Part shown: in pieces, positions 50,626 to 59,597 of the stretch
Numbering within the stretch: the stretch's first letter is position 1
Layout of the letters: each line of letters begins with the position of its first letter
NCBI RefSeq assembly: GCF_900102135.1
Contig: NZ_FMVJ01000011.1
Span: forward strand, 83,427-147,426
Length of the DNA stretch: 64,000 nt
Origin: Microvirga guangxiensis
GTDB taxonomy: Bacteria; Pseudomonadota; Alphaproteobacteria; Rhizobiales; Beijerinckiaceae
Reading direction: 5' to 3'
Notes under the pieces: model-generated
The model's input: only the letters and a program-made list of their open reading frames with translations
The model's database searches: none
Told to the model about the DNA's origin: nothing
Made by a program: the position numbers and the translations under genes

Positions 50626-51243
50626 GTGATCGGCAAACTCAAAGGCGTGGTGGATTCCTACGGCGAGGATTTCGTCATCATCGACGTGCATGGGGTCGGC
50701 TACGTGGTCCATTGCTCCTCCCGCACGCTCCAGAACCTCCCGCCCATCGGTGAGGCGGCGGTGCTCGCCATCGAAACCCATGTGCGCGAGGACATGATCC
50801 GCCTCTTCGGCTTCAAGTCGGATCAGGAGCGCGAATGGTTCCGCCTGCTCCAGAGCGTGCAGGGCGTGGGCTCCAAGGTGGCGCTCGGCATCCTCTCCGT
50901 GCTCGATCCCGGCAGCGTCGCAACCGCCATCGCCACGGGCGACAAGGCCTCCGTCGGCCGCGCCCCCGGCGTCGGCCCCAAGCTGGCGCAGCGCATCGTC
51001 TCCGAGCTCAAGGACAAGGCCCCCGCCTTCGCCGCCGTCGACCCGGCCCTCATCCGCCTCACCGACGCGATCGACGACAGGAGCGCTCCCGCCCCGGTGG
51101 CGGATGCCATCTCGGCGCTGGTCAATCTCGGCTATCCGCAAGTGCAGGCCTCAGCAGCAGTCGCCGCCGCCATGAAGCAGGCGGGCGAGGAAGCCGAGGC
51201 GAAGACGTTGATCAGGCTGGGGTTGAGGGAACTGGCGCGATAG
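50626..51243 (+). CDS. ruvA: Holliday junction branch migration protein RuvA
   Basis: 205-residue junction-binding subunit. The N-terminal OB-fold domain starts [26 protein letters not shown] (first residue from GTG). Two helix-hairpin-helix motifs are visible ([17 protein letters not shown], about 73-89, and [19 protein letters not shown], about 108-126), and a C-terminal RuvB-binding domain (about 155-205) follows a flexible linker. The GTG start has AGGAG upstream. Confidence 0.94.
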   Translation: MIGKLKGVVDSYGEDFVIIDVHGVGYVVHCSSRTLQNLPPIGEAAVLAIETHVREDMIRLFGFKSDQEREWFRLLQSVQGVGSKVALGILSVLDPGSVATAIATGDKASVGRAPGVGPKLAQRIVSELKDKAPAFAAVDPALIRLTDAIDDRSAPAPVADAISALVNLGYPQVQASAAVAAAMKQAGEEAEAKTLIRLGLRELAR

Positions 51244-51338
51244 GCCCTACCGCCTATCGACGTTCCTGTTTTGATCCTGTTAAGAATGGCGTATTAGGGT
51301 TCCAGCGCCTATATGAAGCCTTTGGAAGGTAAGCCTCT

Positions 51339-52385
51339 TTGACCGATTCACGCCGCCTGCTCAGCCCCGAAAAGCGCGAGGACGATGTCGATGCGTCGAT
51401 CCGGCCGTTGTCGCTCGGCGACTTCACGGGCCAGGCCGCCGCGCGCGCCAACCTTCAGGTTTTCATCAACGCCGCCAAGACGCGGGGCGATGCGCTCGAC
51501 CACGTGCTCTTCGTCGGCCCCCCCGGCCTCGGCAAGACGACGCTGGCGCAGATCGTGGCGCGTGAACTCGGCGTGAACTTCCGCTCGACGTCCGGCCCCG
51601 TCATCGCCAAGGCCGGCGACCTCGCGGCCCAGCTCACCAACCTCGAAGAGCGCGACGTGCTCTTCATCGACGAGATCCACCGCCTCAATCCTGCCGTGGA
51701 GGAAATCCTCTATCCCGCCATGGAGGATTACCAGCTCGACCTCATCATCGGCGAAGGCCCCGCCGCGCGCTCGGTGAAGATCGAGCTGCCGAAATTCACG
51801 CTCGTCGGCGCCACCACCCGCGCGGGTTTGCTGACCACGCCGTTGCGCGACCGCTTCGGCATTCCGATCCGTCTCGAATTCTACACCGTGGAAGAGCTTG
51901 AACTCATCGTGCGCCGCGGCGCGCGCGTGATGGGGCTGAACATGAGCGAGGAGGGCGCGAACGAAATCGCCCGACGCGCGCGCGGCACGCCACGCATCGC
52001 AGGCCGCCTGCTGCGCCGCGTGCGCGACTTCGCCATCGTCGAGAATGCGGAGACCGTCACGCGCGAACTCGCCGACCGCTCGCTGCGCCTGCTCGATGTC
52101 GATCCCATCGGCCTCGACCTGATGGACCGCAAATATCTCACCATGATCGCCACGTCCTTCGGCGGCGGCCCTGTCGGCATCGAGACCATCGCAGCCGCGC
52201 TCTCCGAGCCGCGCGACGCCATCGAGGACATCATCGAGCCCTATCTGATCCAGAAGGGCTTCGTACAGCGCACCCCGCGCGGCCGCATCCTCACGCCGCA
52301 CGCCTTCAAGCATCTCGGCATGCCCGAACCCACGCGCGAGACCACCGCGCAGTTCGGACTGTTCAACGGAGACGGGGATGAGTGA
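51339..52385 (+). CDS. ruvB: Holliday junction branch migration ATPase RuvB
   Basis: 348-residue AAA+ motor. It starts from TTG ([16 protein letters not shown]). Walker A is [12 protein letters not shown] (about residues 62-73), Walker [10 protein letters not shown] (about 108-116), and the winged-helix C-terminus includes [15 protein letters not shown] (about 306-320). The intermediate sequence [19 protein letters not shown] is the RuvB signature. It follows ruvA by 95 nt, and its stop overlaps an ATG of the ybgC frame. Confidence 0.96.
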   Translation: MTDSRRLLSPEKREDDVDASIRPLSLGDFTGQAAARANLQVFINAAKTRGDALDHVLFVGPPGLGKTTLAQIVARELGVNFRSTSGPVIAKAGDLAAQLTNLEERDVLFIDEIHRLNPAVEEILYPAMEDYQLDLIIGEGPAARSVKIELPKFTLVGATTRAGLLTTPLRDRFGIPIRLEFYTVEELELIVRRGARVMGLNMSEEGANEIARRARGTPRIAGRLLRRVRDFAIVENAETVTRELADRSLRLLDVDPIGLDLMDRKYLTMIATSFGGGPVGIETIAAALSEPRDAIEDIIEPYLIQKGFVQRTPRGRILTPHAFKHLGMPEPTRETTAQFGLFNGDGDE

Positions 52386-52402
52386 GAAGCGCGACGCCAA
52401 TA

Positions 52403-52533
52403 CCTCCCCCTCGAGGGGGGAGGTCGCGCCGCAGGCGCGGGAGGGGGTGGGAAACTCCTCGTTGGTAAATGTCGCGCCGTCACCCCACCCCGGATCGCTC
52501 ACGCGCTCCGACCCTCCCCCTCAAGGGGAGGGT
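52403..52533. repeat. Dispersed repeat, type C, in the ruvB-ybgC junction
   Basis: Left arm 52403-52423 is itself a palindrome (CCTCCCCCTCGAGGGGGGAGG); the right arm 52511-52533 (ACCCTCCCCCTC-AAGGGGAGGGT) is another. Between them are GCGCCGCAGGCGC and GGGAGGGGGTGGG matched by CACCCCACCCC. The element is about 130 nt and lies in frame between ruvB and the conserved part of ybgC. Confidence 0.8.
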
Positions 52534-52560
52534 GATCGCTGGCCTCACCTCTCCGGCATC

Positions 52561-52977
52561 ATGCAGGAGGGCGCGCATGTGCTGCCGATCCGCGTCTATT
52601 ACGAGGACACGGACTTTTCCGCGCGCGTCTATCACGCCAGCTATCTTCGCTTTCTTGAACGCGGACGCACGGAGATTCTGCGCGCGGTGGAAGTCGCGCA
52701 ATCCGATCTTCACGCGGAGATGGGCGGCCTTGCCTTCGTCGTCCGCAAGATGACGATCGATTTCCTCGGTGCGGCCGTGATGGACGACATTCTCACCGTC
52801 GTCACGCGCTCGAAGGAGATGCGCGGCGCGTCCATGACCCTGGAGCAGGAAGTCCGCCGGGGCGAAGAGGTGCTCGTGCGCGCCGACGTGATGGTGGCCG
52901 CCGTGCGCGACGGGCGCGCGGTGCGCATACCCGACAATCTGCGGGTAGCGCTTTCAGGAAACACGGAAGTCTGCTGA
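52561..52977 (+). CDS. ybgC: Tol-Pal-associated acyl-CoA thioesterase YbgC
   Basis: 138-residue hotdog thioesterase that acts on acyl-CoA and is encoded with the Tol-Pal system. The family motif is RVYYEDTDFSARVYHASYLRFLERGRTE (starting near residue 11), with the catalytic Asp in EDTD. The start at 52561 (MQEGAHVLPIRV) fits homologues but has no clear ribosome site. The frame is open back to an ATG at 52378 that overlaps the ruvB stop, and the extra 61 codons ([16 protein letters not shown]...) are entirely repeat-derived, so a longer protein is possible. A 315-nt regulatory region separates it from tolQ. Confidence 0.9.
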   Translation: MQEGAHVLPIRVYYEDTDFSARVYHASYLRFLERGRTEILRAVEVAQSDLHAEMGGLAFVVRKMTIDFLGAAVMDDILTVVTRSKEMRGASMTLEQEVRRGEEVLVRADVMVAAVRDGRAVRIPDNLRVALSGNTEVC

Positions 52978-53112
52978 GGTCGCTTGGCAAGGCGCAGCCT
53001 TGCCGTAAGGGCAGGTATCTCGACCTGCTGCCAGCGCATGCCAGCCAGGACTTTTGCGGGCAACAGGGCTGATTCCTGAACGGCTTAGCTCCTCTTAAAC
53101 CAAGCCTTAACC

Positions 53113-53127
53113 TTACTCTGTGCTTAA
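53113..53127 (+). promoter_or_regulatory. TTAA-rich cluster with a near-match CtrA-type box upstream of tolQ
   Basis: TTAC-N7-TTAA (7 of 8 consensus positions), within a cluster of TTAA motifs between 53095 and 53127. The whole 52978-53292 gap otherwise holds a short hairpin right after ybgC (GGCAAGGC-GCA-GCCTTGCC) and presumably the tol promoter. Regulatory function is inferred only. Confidence 0.35.
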
Positions 53128-53292
53128 AAGACAACTGGTCTGGACATCATGGGCTGTCCTGAGCGTCGCGCCCTTATTTTCGACAGATTCACGGGCGAAC
53201 GAGCAGGGTAACAGAAACAAGATTTTCCTAGACCCTGTTGCGGGGGCCTTGGGCTCCTCCCAAAGGCTGCTCGAAGAGCGAGGACGAAACCT

Positions 53293-54021
53293 ATGAATCC
53301 GGCTGATGTGGCCCAGGCCGCTCCCGTGGCGCACGACCTGTCCTTTTTTGGCCTGTTCTGGCAGGCGCACTTCATCGTCAAGCTCGTGATGATCGGGTTG
53401 CTCGCCGCTTCCGTGTGGTGCTGGGCCATCATCATCGACAAGACCCTGCTTTATGCGCGCACCAAGCGCGCCATGGACCGTTTCGAGGACGTGTTCTGGT
53501 CCGGACAGTCCCTGGAGGAGCTGTTCCGCTCGCTCCAGAGCCGACCGGCTACGGGCCTCGCCGCCGTGTTCGTCGCTGCCATGCGCGAGTGGAAGCGCTC
53601 TTTCGAGGGCTCGGCCCGCTCGTTCCAGAGCCTCTCGCAGCGCATCGACAAGGTTCTCGACGTCACCATCCAGCGCGAGGTGGAGCGCCTCGATTCCCGC
53701 CTGATGATCCTGGCCTCCATCGGCTCGGCCGGTCCGTATATCGGCCTCTTCGGCACGGTGGTGGGCATCATGAACTCGTTCACCTCGATCGCGGCCTCCA
53801 AGAACACGAGCCTTGCAGTCGTGGCTCCCGGCATCGCGGAGGCGCTGTTCGCCACGGCCATCGGCCTCTTCGCGGCCATTCCCGCGGTGCTCGCCTACAA
53901 CAAGCTGCAAAGCGAGGTCGGCAAGCTGCAATCGCGGCTCGAAGGTTTCGCCGACGAGTTCTCCGCCATCCTCTCCCGCCAGATCGACGAGCGCCTCGCG
54001 CACACGTCGAAGGCGGCTTGA
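53293..54021 (+). CDS. tolQ: TolQ, Tol-Pal proton channel subunit
   Basis: 242-residue inner-membrane protein with three membrane segments (about residues 26-48, 140-165 and 180-205). The TolQ/ExbB signature is LASIGSAGPYIGLFGTVVGIMNSFTSI (about 140-166), and the third helix carries GIAEALFATAIGLFAAIPAV. With TolR it forms the proton-driven motor that energises outer-membrane constriction at division. It is followed 17 nt later by tolR. Confidence 0.96.
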   Translation: MNPADVAQAAPVAHDLSFFGLFWQAHFIVKLVMIGLLAASVWCWAIIIDKTLLYARTKRAMDRFEDVFWSGQSLEELFRSLQSRPATGLAAVFVAAMREWKRSFEGSARSFQSLSQRIDKVLDVTIQREVERLDSRLMILASIGSAGPYIGLFGTVVGIMNSFTSIAASKNTSLAVVAPGIAEALFATAIGLFAAIPAVLAYNKLQSEVGKLQSRLEGFADEFSAILSRQIDERLAHTSKAA

Positions 54022-54038
54022 GCAGGAGAAGGTAAGGC

Positions 54039-54482
54039 ATGGCTATCATGGCAGGCGCGGCAGGAGGCGGACGTCGCCGCAGGCGCGGAAAGCGCGGCGG
54101 CGCGATCAACGAAATCAACATGACGCCGTTCATCGACGTCATGCTGGTGCTGCTCATCATCTTCATGGTGGCGGCGCCCATGATGACGGCCGGCGTGCCG
54201 CTCGATTTGCCGCAGACGAAGGCCGCGCCTCTGAACTCCGATGCGAAGCCCGTCACGCTCTCCATCAAGGCGACGGGACAGGTGTTCCTCGGCGAGGACG
54301 AGCTGACCGATGAAGCCATCGTCGGCAAGCTTGCCGAAGTGTCGAAATCGGGCTTCGACGAGCGCGTCTTCGTGCGCGGCGACAAGAAAGTGGATTACGG
54401 GCGTGTCGCCCAGATCATGTCCATCGTGACGACCGCCGGCTACAAGCGCGTCGCGCTCGTGACCGAGGTGGCGCAGCAATAA
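54039..54482 (+). CDS. tolR: TolR, Tol-Pal motor subunit
   Basis: 147-residue ExbD/TolR family protein with a basic N-terminus (GGGRRRRRGKRGG), one membrane helix containing the conserved aspartate (MTPFIDVMLVLLIIFMVAAP, about residues 28-47) and a periplasmic domain. The length and the D-in-helix are normal. The upstream gap is 17 nt and the next gene is tolA. Confidence 0.95.
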   Translation: MAIMAGAAGGGRRRRRGKRGGAINEINMTPFIDVMLVLLIIFMVAAPMMTAGVPLDLPQTKAAPLNSDAKPVTLSIKATGQVFLGEDELTDEAIVGKLAEVSKSGFDERVFVRGDKKVDYGRVAQIMSIVTTAGYKRVALVTEVAQQ

Positions 54483-54510
54483 AGCGATTGAACGCAAGGG
54501 GCATAGAAAC

Positions 54511-55662
54511 GTGGCGTTGAAGGATCATTTCAACCCCTCCGAACCGGGCTTCTGGGTTTCCGGCGTCGCGCATGCGGCGGTGTTGACGGCTGCCCTGGTC
54601 GGACTGCCTTTTGCCTCCACCTTCCCCGAAGCGCAGGAAGGCATCCCCGTCGAGATCATCACGGACAACCAGTTCTCGCAGATCACCAAGGGCGAGACGG
54701 ATGCCAAATCCGTTCAGCCGACGCCCAAGCCGCGCGCGGACCGCATTGCCGACAAGGTCGAGCAGAACGCGCCCGGCGAGGACAAGACCAATGCGCCCGC
54801 CCCACCGAAGCGTCCCGAGGACATGAAGGTCGCCGAGGAGGAGGCCGCAGCCGCTGCTGCCGCCGCCAAGGCCCAGGAGCAGGCCAAGGCCGAGGCGGCC
54901 GCAAAGGCAGAAGCCGCCGCGAAGGCTCAGGCGGAAGCCAAGGCCGAAGCCGAGAGACAGGCCATCGAGAAGGCAGAAGCGGAAGCCATCGAAAAGGCGA
55001 AGGCCACCGAGCAGGCCAAGGCTGAAGCCGAAGCCAAGGCGCGCGCTGAGGCCAAGGCGAAAGCGGAGGCCGAAGCCGAGGCCAAGCGCGTCGCGGAAGC
55101 AAAGGCCAAAGCGAAGGCGGAAGCCGAAGCCAAGGCAAAGGCCGAAGCGGAAGCCAAGAAGGTTGCGGAAGCAAAAGCGAAGGCTGAAGCCGAGGCGAAG
55201 GCGCGCAAGGAAGCTCAGGTCGCCAAGAAGCTCGACATGGGCGACCTGAAGCAGTTCCTCGACAACAAGGACAAGAGCCGCTCCAGCGGCGCCACCGGAG
55301 CGGAGGTTCAGAAGACCGCTTCGCTCGGCACGGCGACCGGCACGGCTGCGAAGCTCAACCCGAGCCAGCGCGACGCGCTCATGGGCCTTCTCCGCGATCA
55401 GATCGCGCGTTGCTATACGGCGCCGATCAGCGCGTCGGGAGGCGATTCAACACCGCCAATGCTCGATATTCGCCTCAACCAGGATGGCTCGCTTTCGAGA
55501 GAACCGACCGTCATGCGCGCCGGAAGCTCCAGCACGGACCGCGCCGTGGCGGATGCCGCCTTGCGGGCCGTGCGGCGCTGCGCTCCGTACCGGGTTCCCA
55601 CCCAATACATGCAGTTTTACTCGGACTGGCAGATCCTGAACGTCCAGTTCGACCTTTCCTGA
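54511..55662 (+). CDS. tolA: TolA, Tol-Pal periplasmic bridge protein
   Basis: 383-residue protein anchored by an N-terminal hydrophobic segment (VSGVAHAAVLTAALVGLPFAS, about residues 16-36). A very long Ala/Lys/Glu-rich helical stalk follows (about 100-240) made of short irregular repeats such as AKAEAEAKAKAEAEAK. The C-terminal domain (about 285-383, LNPSQRDALMGLLRDQIARCYT) is the Pal/TolB-binding TonB-like fold. The start is a GTG. It spans the periplasm to deliver TolQR energy to Pal. Confidence 0.93.
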   Translation: MALKDHFNPSEPGFWVSGVAHAAVLTAALVGLPFASTFPEAQEGIPVEIITDNQFSQITKGETDAKSVQPTPKPRADRIADKVEQNAPGEDKTNAPAPPKRPEDMKVAEEEAAAAAAAAKAQEQAKAEAAAKAEAAAKAQAEAKAEAERQAIEKAEAEAIEKAKATEQAKAEAEAKARAEAKAKAEAEAEAKRVAEAKAKAKAEAEAKAKAEAEAKKVAEAKAKAEAEAKARKEAQVAKKLDMGDLKQFLDNKDKSRSSGATGAEVQKTASLGTATGTAAKLNPSQRDALMGLLRDQIARCYTAPISASGGDSTPPMLDIRLNQDGSLSREPTVMRAGSSSTDRAVADAALRAVRRCAPYRVPTQYMQFYSDWQILNVQFDLS

Positions 55663-55695
55663 TCAAAAAGCCAAAAACGCTTGAGACATGACACC

Positions 55696-57024
55696 ATGAT
55701 CACTCGCCTCATCTCCCGTCTTCTTATCGCTTTGTCGATCGTCGTCCCGATGGCGGCGCTTGCTCCTGCGGCTCATGCGCAGTTGTCATTTCGCGTCGGC
55801 CCGGGCGGGCAGTTCCAGCCCATGCCGATTGCCATTGCCGATTTCTCGGGCGAGGGCGATCTCGGCCAGCGCGTATCCGGCATCATCACCAACAACCTGC
55901 AGCGCTCGGGCTATTTCGCGCCGCTCGACAAGTCGCGCTTTCCCGAGCGTCCGTCGTTCGACGCGGCACCCCGCTTCGACGCATGGAAGATGGCGGGCGC
56001 ACAGGCTCTCGTGACGGGCCGCGTCACGCGCGATCCGTCGGGCCGCCTGCGTGCCGAGTTCCGCTTGTGGGACATCGATTCCGGACAGCAGCTGGCGGGT
56101 CAGCAATACGTGACGGACGCCAATTTCTGGCGCCGCGTCGGCCACATCATTTCCGATGCGGTCTACACGAAGGTCACGGGCTTCGGTGGCTTCTTCGATA
56201 CGCGCATCGTGTTCGTCGAGGAATCCGGCCCGAAGGAGAACCGCCGCAAGCGGCTTGCCATCATGGACCAGGACGGCGCGAACGTGCGCTACCTGACGCA
56301 AGGCGAAAACCTCGTCGTCACCCCGCGCTACTCGCCAGTGACGCAGGAGATCACCTACATGTCGCAGACGGAAGGCCAGCAGCCGCGCGTTCAGGTGATC
56401 AACCTCGAAACCGGCGCCCGCCAGATCGTCGGCAACTTCCCCGACATGACGTCGTCCCCGCGCTTCGCGCCCGACGGCCAGCGCATCGTCATGAGCCTGC
56501 AGCAGGGCGGCAACGCCAACATCTACATGATGAACCTCGGCTCGCAGGCCACCACGCGCCTCACCTCGACGGGCGCCATCGACACGTCGCCGTCCTTCTC
56601 GCCTGACGGTTCGCAGATCGTGTTCGAAAGCGATCGCGGCGGCAGGCAGCAGATCTACGCGATGAACGCCGATGGCTCCAACCAGCGCCGCATCTCGTTC
56701 GGCGACGGCTCCTATTCGCAGCCCGCATGGTCGCCGCGCGGCGATTACATCGCCTTCACCAAGCAGCATTCCGGCGGCTTTGCCATCGGCATCATGAAGC
56801 CGGACGGATCGGGCGAGCGCATCCTGACGGAAGGCTTCCACAACGAGAGTCCTGTCTGGGCACCCAACGGCCAGTACATCCTGTTCTTCCGCGATCCGGG
56901 CGGCCAGTCCGGCGGCAAGCTCTACATGGTCGACATCACCGGCCGCGTGGAGCAGCCCGTGCCAACCCCGTCCTTCGCGTCGGACCCGACCTGGTCTCCG
57001 CTGCTCAGCGAGACGCGGCAGTAA
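55696..57024 (+). CDS. tolB: TolB, Tol-Pal beta-propeller protein
   Basis: 442-residue periplasmic protein. The signal peptide is [24 protein letters not shown] (cleavage near residue 28). The TolB N-terminal domain (about 35-170) precedes a six-bladed WD40-like propeller recognisable from repeated [36 protein letters not shown] and [10 protein letters not shown] units. It binds Pal and modulates its release. The ATG at 55696 is favoured; a TTG at 55681 is possible. A strong terminator ends the tolQRAB part of the cluster. Confidence 0.95.
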   Translation: MITRLISRLLIALSIVVPMAALAPAAHAQLSFRVGPGGQFQPMPIAIADFSGEGDLGQRVSGIITNNLQRSGYFAPLDKSRFPERPSFDAAPRFDAWKMAGAQALVTGRVTRDPSGRLRAEFRLWDIDSGQQLAGQQYVTDANFWRRVGHIISDAVYTKVTGFGGFFDTRIVFVEESGPKENRRKRLAIMDQDGANVRYLTQGENLVVTPRYSPVTQEITYMSQTEGQQPRVQVINLETGARQIVGNFPDMTSSPRFAPDGQRIVMSLQQGGNANIYMMNLGSQATTRLTSTGAIDTSPSFSPDGSQIVFESDRGGRQQIYAMNADGSNQRRISFGDGSYSQPAWSPRGDYIAFTKQHSGGFAIGIMKPDGSGERILTEGFHNESPVWAPNGQYILFFRDPGGQSGGKLYMVDITGRVEQPVPTPSFASDPTWSPLLSETRQ

Positions 57025-57030
57025 GATAAC

Positions 57031-57060
57031 AAGGGGCGCTTCAAGCGCCCCTTTTCTTTT
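57031..57060 (+). terminator. Terminator after tolB
   Basis: A perfect 9-bp stem AAGGGGCGC / GCGCCCCTT with a five-base loop followed by TTCTTTT, 6 nt after the tolB stop. It uncouples tolB from pal. Confidence 0.88.
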
Positions 57061-57095
57061 GTCGGATCAAACACACCGGCTTCCTCACACTCAGC

Positions 57096-57110
57096 CTCCT
57101 CAGGATGAGG
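57096..57110. repeat. Solo arm of the type A repeat
   Basis: CTCCTCAGGATGAGG is identical to the right arms of the type A repeats at 29852 and 39676, but no partner arm or inner hairpins follow. It lies between the tolB terminator and the opposite-strand pair that separates tolB from pal. Confidence 0.6.
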
Positions 57111-57169
57111 ACAGAGGAAAAGACATCGGAATGGCCGGGACGGCCTGGCCATGACGCAGGAAAGTCGGC

Positions 57170-57790
57170 TTAAGCACGCAAGGACGTGTTGCCGGTGAGT
57201 TCGTCCTTCCGGCTGCGCAGCTTGAAGGCGAGGATAATGAGCGAGATGCCGAAGACCAGCGCGTAGGCGCCGAGCCACCAAGTCAGCACCACGGCGCCGA
57301 TGAGCGGCGCGATCAGAAGCGCCACGCCGAACAAAACCGAGACAGCGCCGCTGAAGATCATCCATCCGCGCCCGAATTCCGGATTCAGCTTGAAGGCGGC
57401 AACGATCATGAGGATGCCGGTGATCAGCGACCAGACCGCGAGCAGCGTGACGAAGAACACAAGCGTGAGGCCCGGCATGATGAAGGCGATGATGCCGACG
57501 AGGATGTCGAGAACGCCCTCCAGGATCAGAAGGCCCCAGCGCTCATGCCGCGCGGCCGCGCGGATGCCCGAGGCGATGCCGAACACGCCGTCGACCAGCA
57601 TGTAGGCCGAGAAGAACAGCACGAAGGACAGGAGCGTCGCGCCCGGCCAGAAGAAGGCGAGGAGCGCGAAGATGACTGCGAACACGCCGCGAAGCGCCAC
57701 GGCCCACCAGTTGCGGGCGAGGAGCGCGCTCATGGATTCGGCCCGATAGAGAGGATCGTCCTGGGAGGGATTGGAAGAACCGGCAACCAT
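57170..57790 (-). CDS. HdeD family membrane protein (DUF308)
   Basis: 206-residue protein with six membrane segments in three hairpins (from VALRGVFAVIFALLAFFWPG near 35-54 to LGAYALVFGISLIILAF near 172-188), the HdeD/DUF308 repeat pattern. E. coli HdeD contributes to acid resistance at high density; here the function is unknown. The start has AAGGAG 7 nt upstream. The gene lies on the opposite strand inside the tol-pal cluster, next to the phospholipase D-like gene, 72 nt away. Confidence 0.83.
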   Translation of the reverse strand: MVAGSSNPSQDDPLYRAESMSALLARNWWAVALRGVFAVIFALLAFFWPGATLLSFVLFFSAYMLVDGVFGIASGIRAAARHERWGLLILEGVLDILVGIIAFIMPGLTLVFFVTLLAVWSLITGILMIVAAFKLNPEFGRGWMIFSGAVSVLFGVALLIAPLIGAVVLTWWLGAYALVFGISLIILAFKLRSRKDELTGNTSLRA

Positions 57791-57862
57791 CGTCGTCTCC
57801 TTCGAACAGCCCTTCACAGGGAAAGCATCCTACCAATGCCAGAGCTTGGCAACCGGTTTCCT

Positions 57863-59371
57863 TTAATTCTCAGCGGAAGCCTTTTCCCTGATTTTGCTCA
57901 GGCGGCGCCGGATCGCCACCTTGCGGCGCCTGAGGCGCACGCGGCGCTTGATGCGGAACGCGCGGATGAGGAGGGCGAGAGCGAACCAGACGAGGCCGAT
58001 CACCACCGGCGAGACGATGATCGCGGGAACGAAGGTGATCAGCACGGCAAGGGCCAGCAGCGCAAAACCGATGATGGCGATGCTGCTGGTTTCGGTGGCG
58101 GTGAGCGAGCGCGATCCCATCGCCTTGCCGATGCTGCTCGACAGCGCCAGCGCGCCGGCGGCAAGCCTGCGCACGCCGCCGCGCTTCATGCGCTGGCCGC
58201 GCTTGGAGCGCATTTTCTTCGCGCGCCTGCGCCGCGCCTGCCAGCCGGGCACGATCTCGGTGGCGTTGGCGAGATCCTCGAGATACATCGCCTCCATCGC
58301 TTCCGCGAAGCCTGCATCCTCGATGATGACGTCGAGCTCCCAGTTGGTGGCCCAGCTCGCGAAGTTGAGATTGGTGGAGCCCACCCGCGCCCAGCGTCCG
58401 TCCACCACGGCGGTCTTGGCGTGCAGCATCGAGCCGTTCCACTCATAGACCCGGATGCCCGCTTCGATGAGGGAGCGGTAGCCCGCGCGCACGATGGGCT
58501 GCAGCGCCGGAACGTCGCTCGATCCCGGCACGAGCAGGCGCACGTCTACGCCATCGCGCGCCGCTTCGCCCAGCGCCTGCACATAGGATGTGGTGGCGAC
58601 GAAATAGGCATCCGTCAGCCACAGGTTCCGCTGCGCGGTCGCCGCGATGAACTGGTCGACGCGATAGGTGCGGAACATGCCCGGCTCGCCGCTGATGAGC
58701 CGGGCCGCCACATTGCCCGCATGCGGAATCTCGTCGGCATGCGGAAGCTGGGATCGCGGGATCGGGCGCATGCCTGCGAGCACCCAGCTTTCCGCGAAGG
58801 CCGTATCGAGATCGGCCACCATCGGGCCCTCGACCGAAATGCCCGTGTCGCGCCAGGGCTCGGATTCCTTGCTGCCCTCCCAGCTGTCGGAGATGCACAG
58901 GCCCGAGACGAAGCCGATGCGGCCATCCACCGTGATCAGCTTGCGATGGTTGCGGCGGATCCAGAACGGGTCCGTGAGGCGCGGCGGGTTGAAGACGCGG
59001 GCTTCCACGCCCGCTTCGCGCAGGCGCCGCCAGAAGGCGGGAAGCGCGCGGAAGGACGAGCCCAGCCAATCGTAGAGCACGCGCACCTTCACGCCGGCGC
59101 GGGCGCGCTCCATGAGCGCTTCCGCGAACATCCGGCCGGTTTCGTCATTGGCGATGATGAAGTTCTCGAAATGGATGACGCGCTCGGCGGACCGGATCGC
59201 TTCGAGCCAGACCGGGTAGTTTTCCTTGGAATCCTTGAGCAGGCGGACGGCATTGCCCAGGCGCAGGTCGCTGTCGGCAATGCGCGAGAAGGCGCGCTCC
59301 ATGCGGAGCTCGTCCAGGGCCGCGCGGTAAGGTTGAACGGACAGTCCAGGCTGGTTCGTCACGAGATTCAT
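57863..59371 (-). CDS. Phospholipase D / cardiolipin synthase-like protein
   Basis: 502-residue protein with two HKD motifs, HRKLITVDGRIGFVSG (about residues 139-154) and HAKTAVVDGRWARVGSTNL (about 318-336), as required for a phosphatidyltransferase or phospholipase D. Unlike the usual cardiolipin synthases, the membrane segments are C-terminal (about 425-470), followed by an Arg/Lys-rich tail (RRRVRLRRRKVAIRRR-type). It could make cardiolipin or turn over phospholipids at the inner membrane. It is divergent from pal with a 226-nt region between them. Confidence 0.85.
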   Translation of the reverse strand: MNLVTNQPGLSVQPYRAALDELRMERAFSRIADSDLRLGNAVRLLKDSKENYPVWLEAIRSAERVIHFENFIIANDETGRMFAEALMERARAGVKVRVLYDWLGSSFRALPAFWRRLREAGVEARVFNPPRLTDPFWIRRNHRKLITVDGRIGFVSGLCISDSWEGSKESEPWRDTGISVEGPMVADLDTAFAESWVLAGMRPIPRSQLPHADEIPHAGNVAARLISGEPGMFRTYRVDQFIAATAQRNLWLTDAYFVATTSYVQALGEAARDGVDVRLLVPGSSDVPALQPIVRAGYRSLIEAGIRVYEWNGSMLHAKTAVVDGRWARVGSTNLNFASWATNWELDVIIEDAGFAEAMEAMYLEDLANATEIVPGWQARRRRAKKMRSKRGQRMKRGGVRRLAAGALALSSSIGKAMGSRSLTATETSSIAIIGFALLALAVLITFVPAIIVSPVVIGLVWFALALLIRAFRIKRRVRLRRRKVAIRRRLSKIREKASAEN

Positions 59372-59597
59372 AATCTCTCAACGCTCAAGTCATGCATTTG
59401 GACCACAGATAGGGCGGCGGCGGGGCGAGGAACCGTCTTCACATCCTGTTAACCTTAAGCGCAACTTCCTCAACTTGGCCATAATTCACCTTAATCCGGG
59501 CAATGCAGAACAAGGTTGACGGAACCCTCCCTTAACCATCACCCCGATATAACCGACACAACGTTCGGCAAACGTATGTGTGTAAGGAGTATTGCCA

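Noticed and set aside
54840..55210. Tandem repeat or minisatellite in tolA
   Set aside because: The irregular AKAEAEAK-type sequence is the normal low-complexity helical stalk of TolA, not a unit-length tandem repeat.
57545..59452. 635-codon plus-strand open frame opposite the phospholipase D-like gene
   Set aside because: It is a GC-bias shadow: composition is His/Arg/Asp-rich without domains, while the minus strand carries a PLD protein with two HKD motifs.
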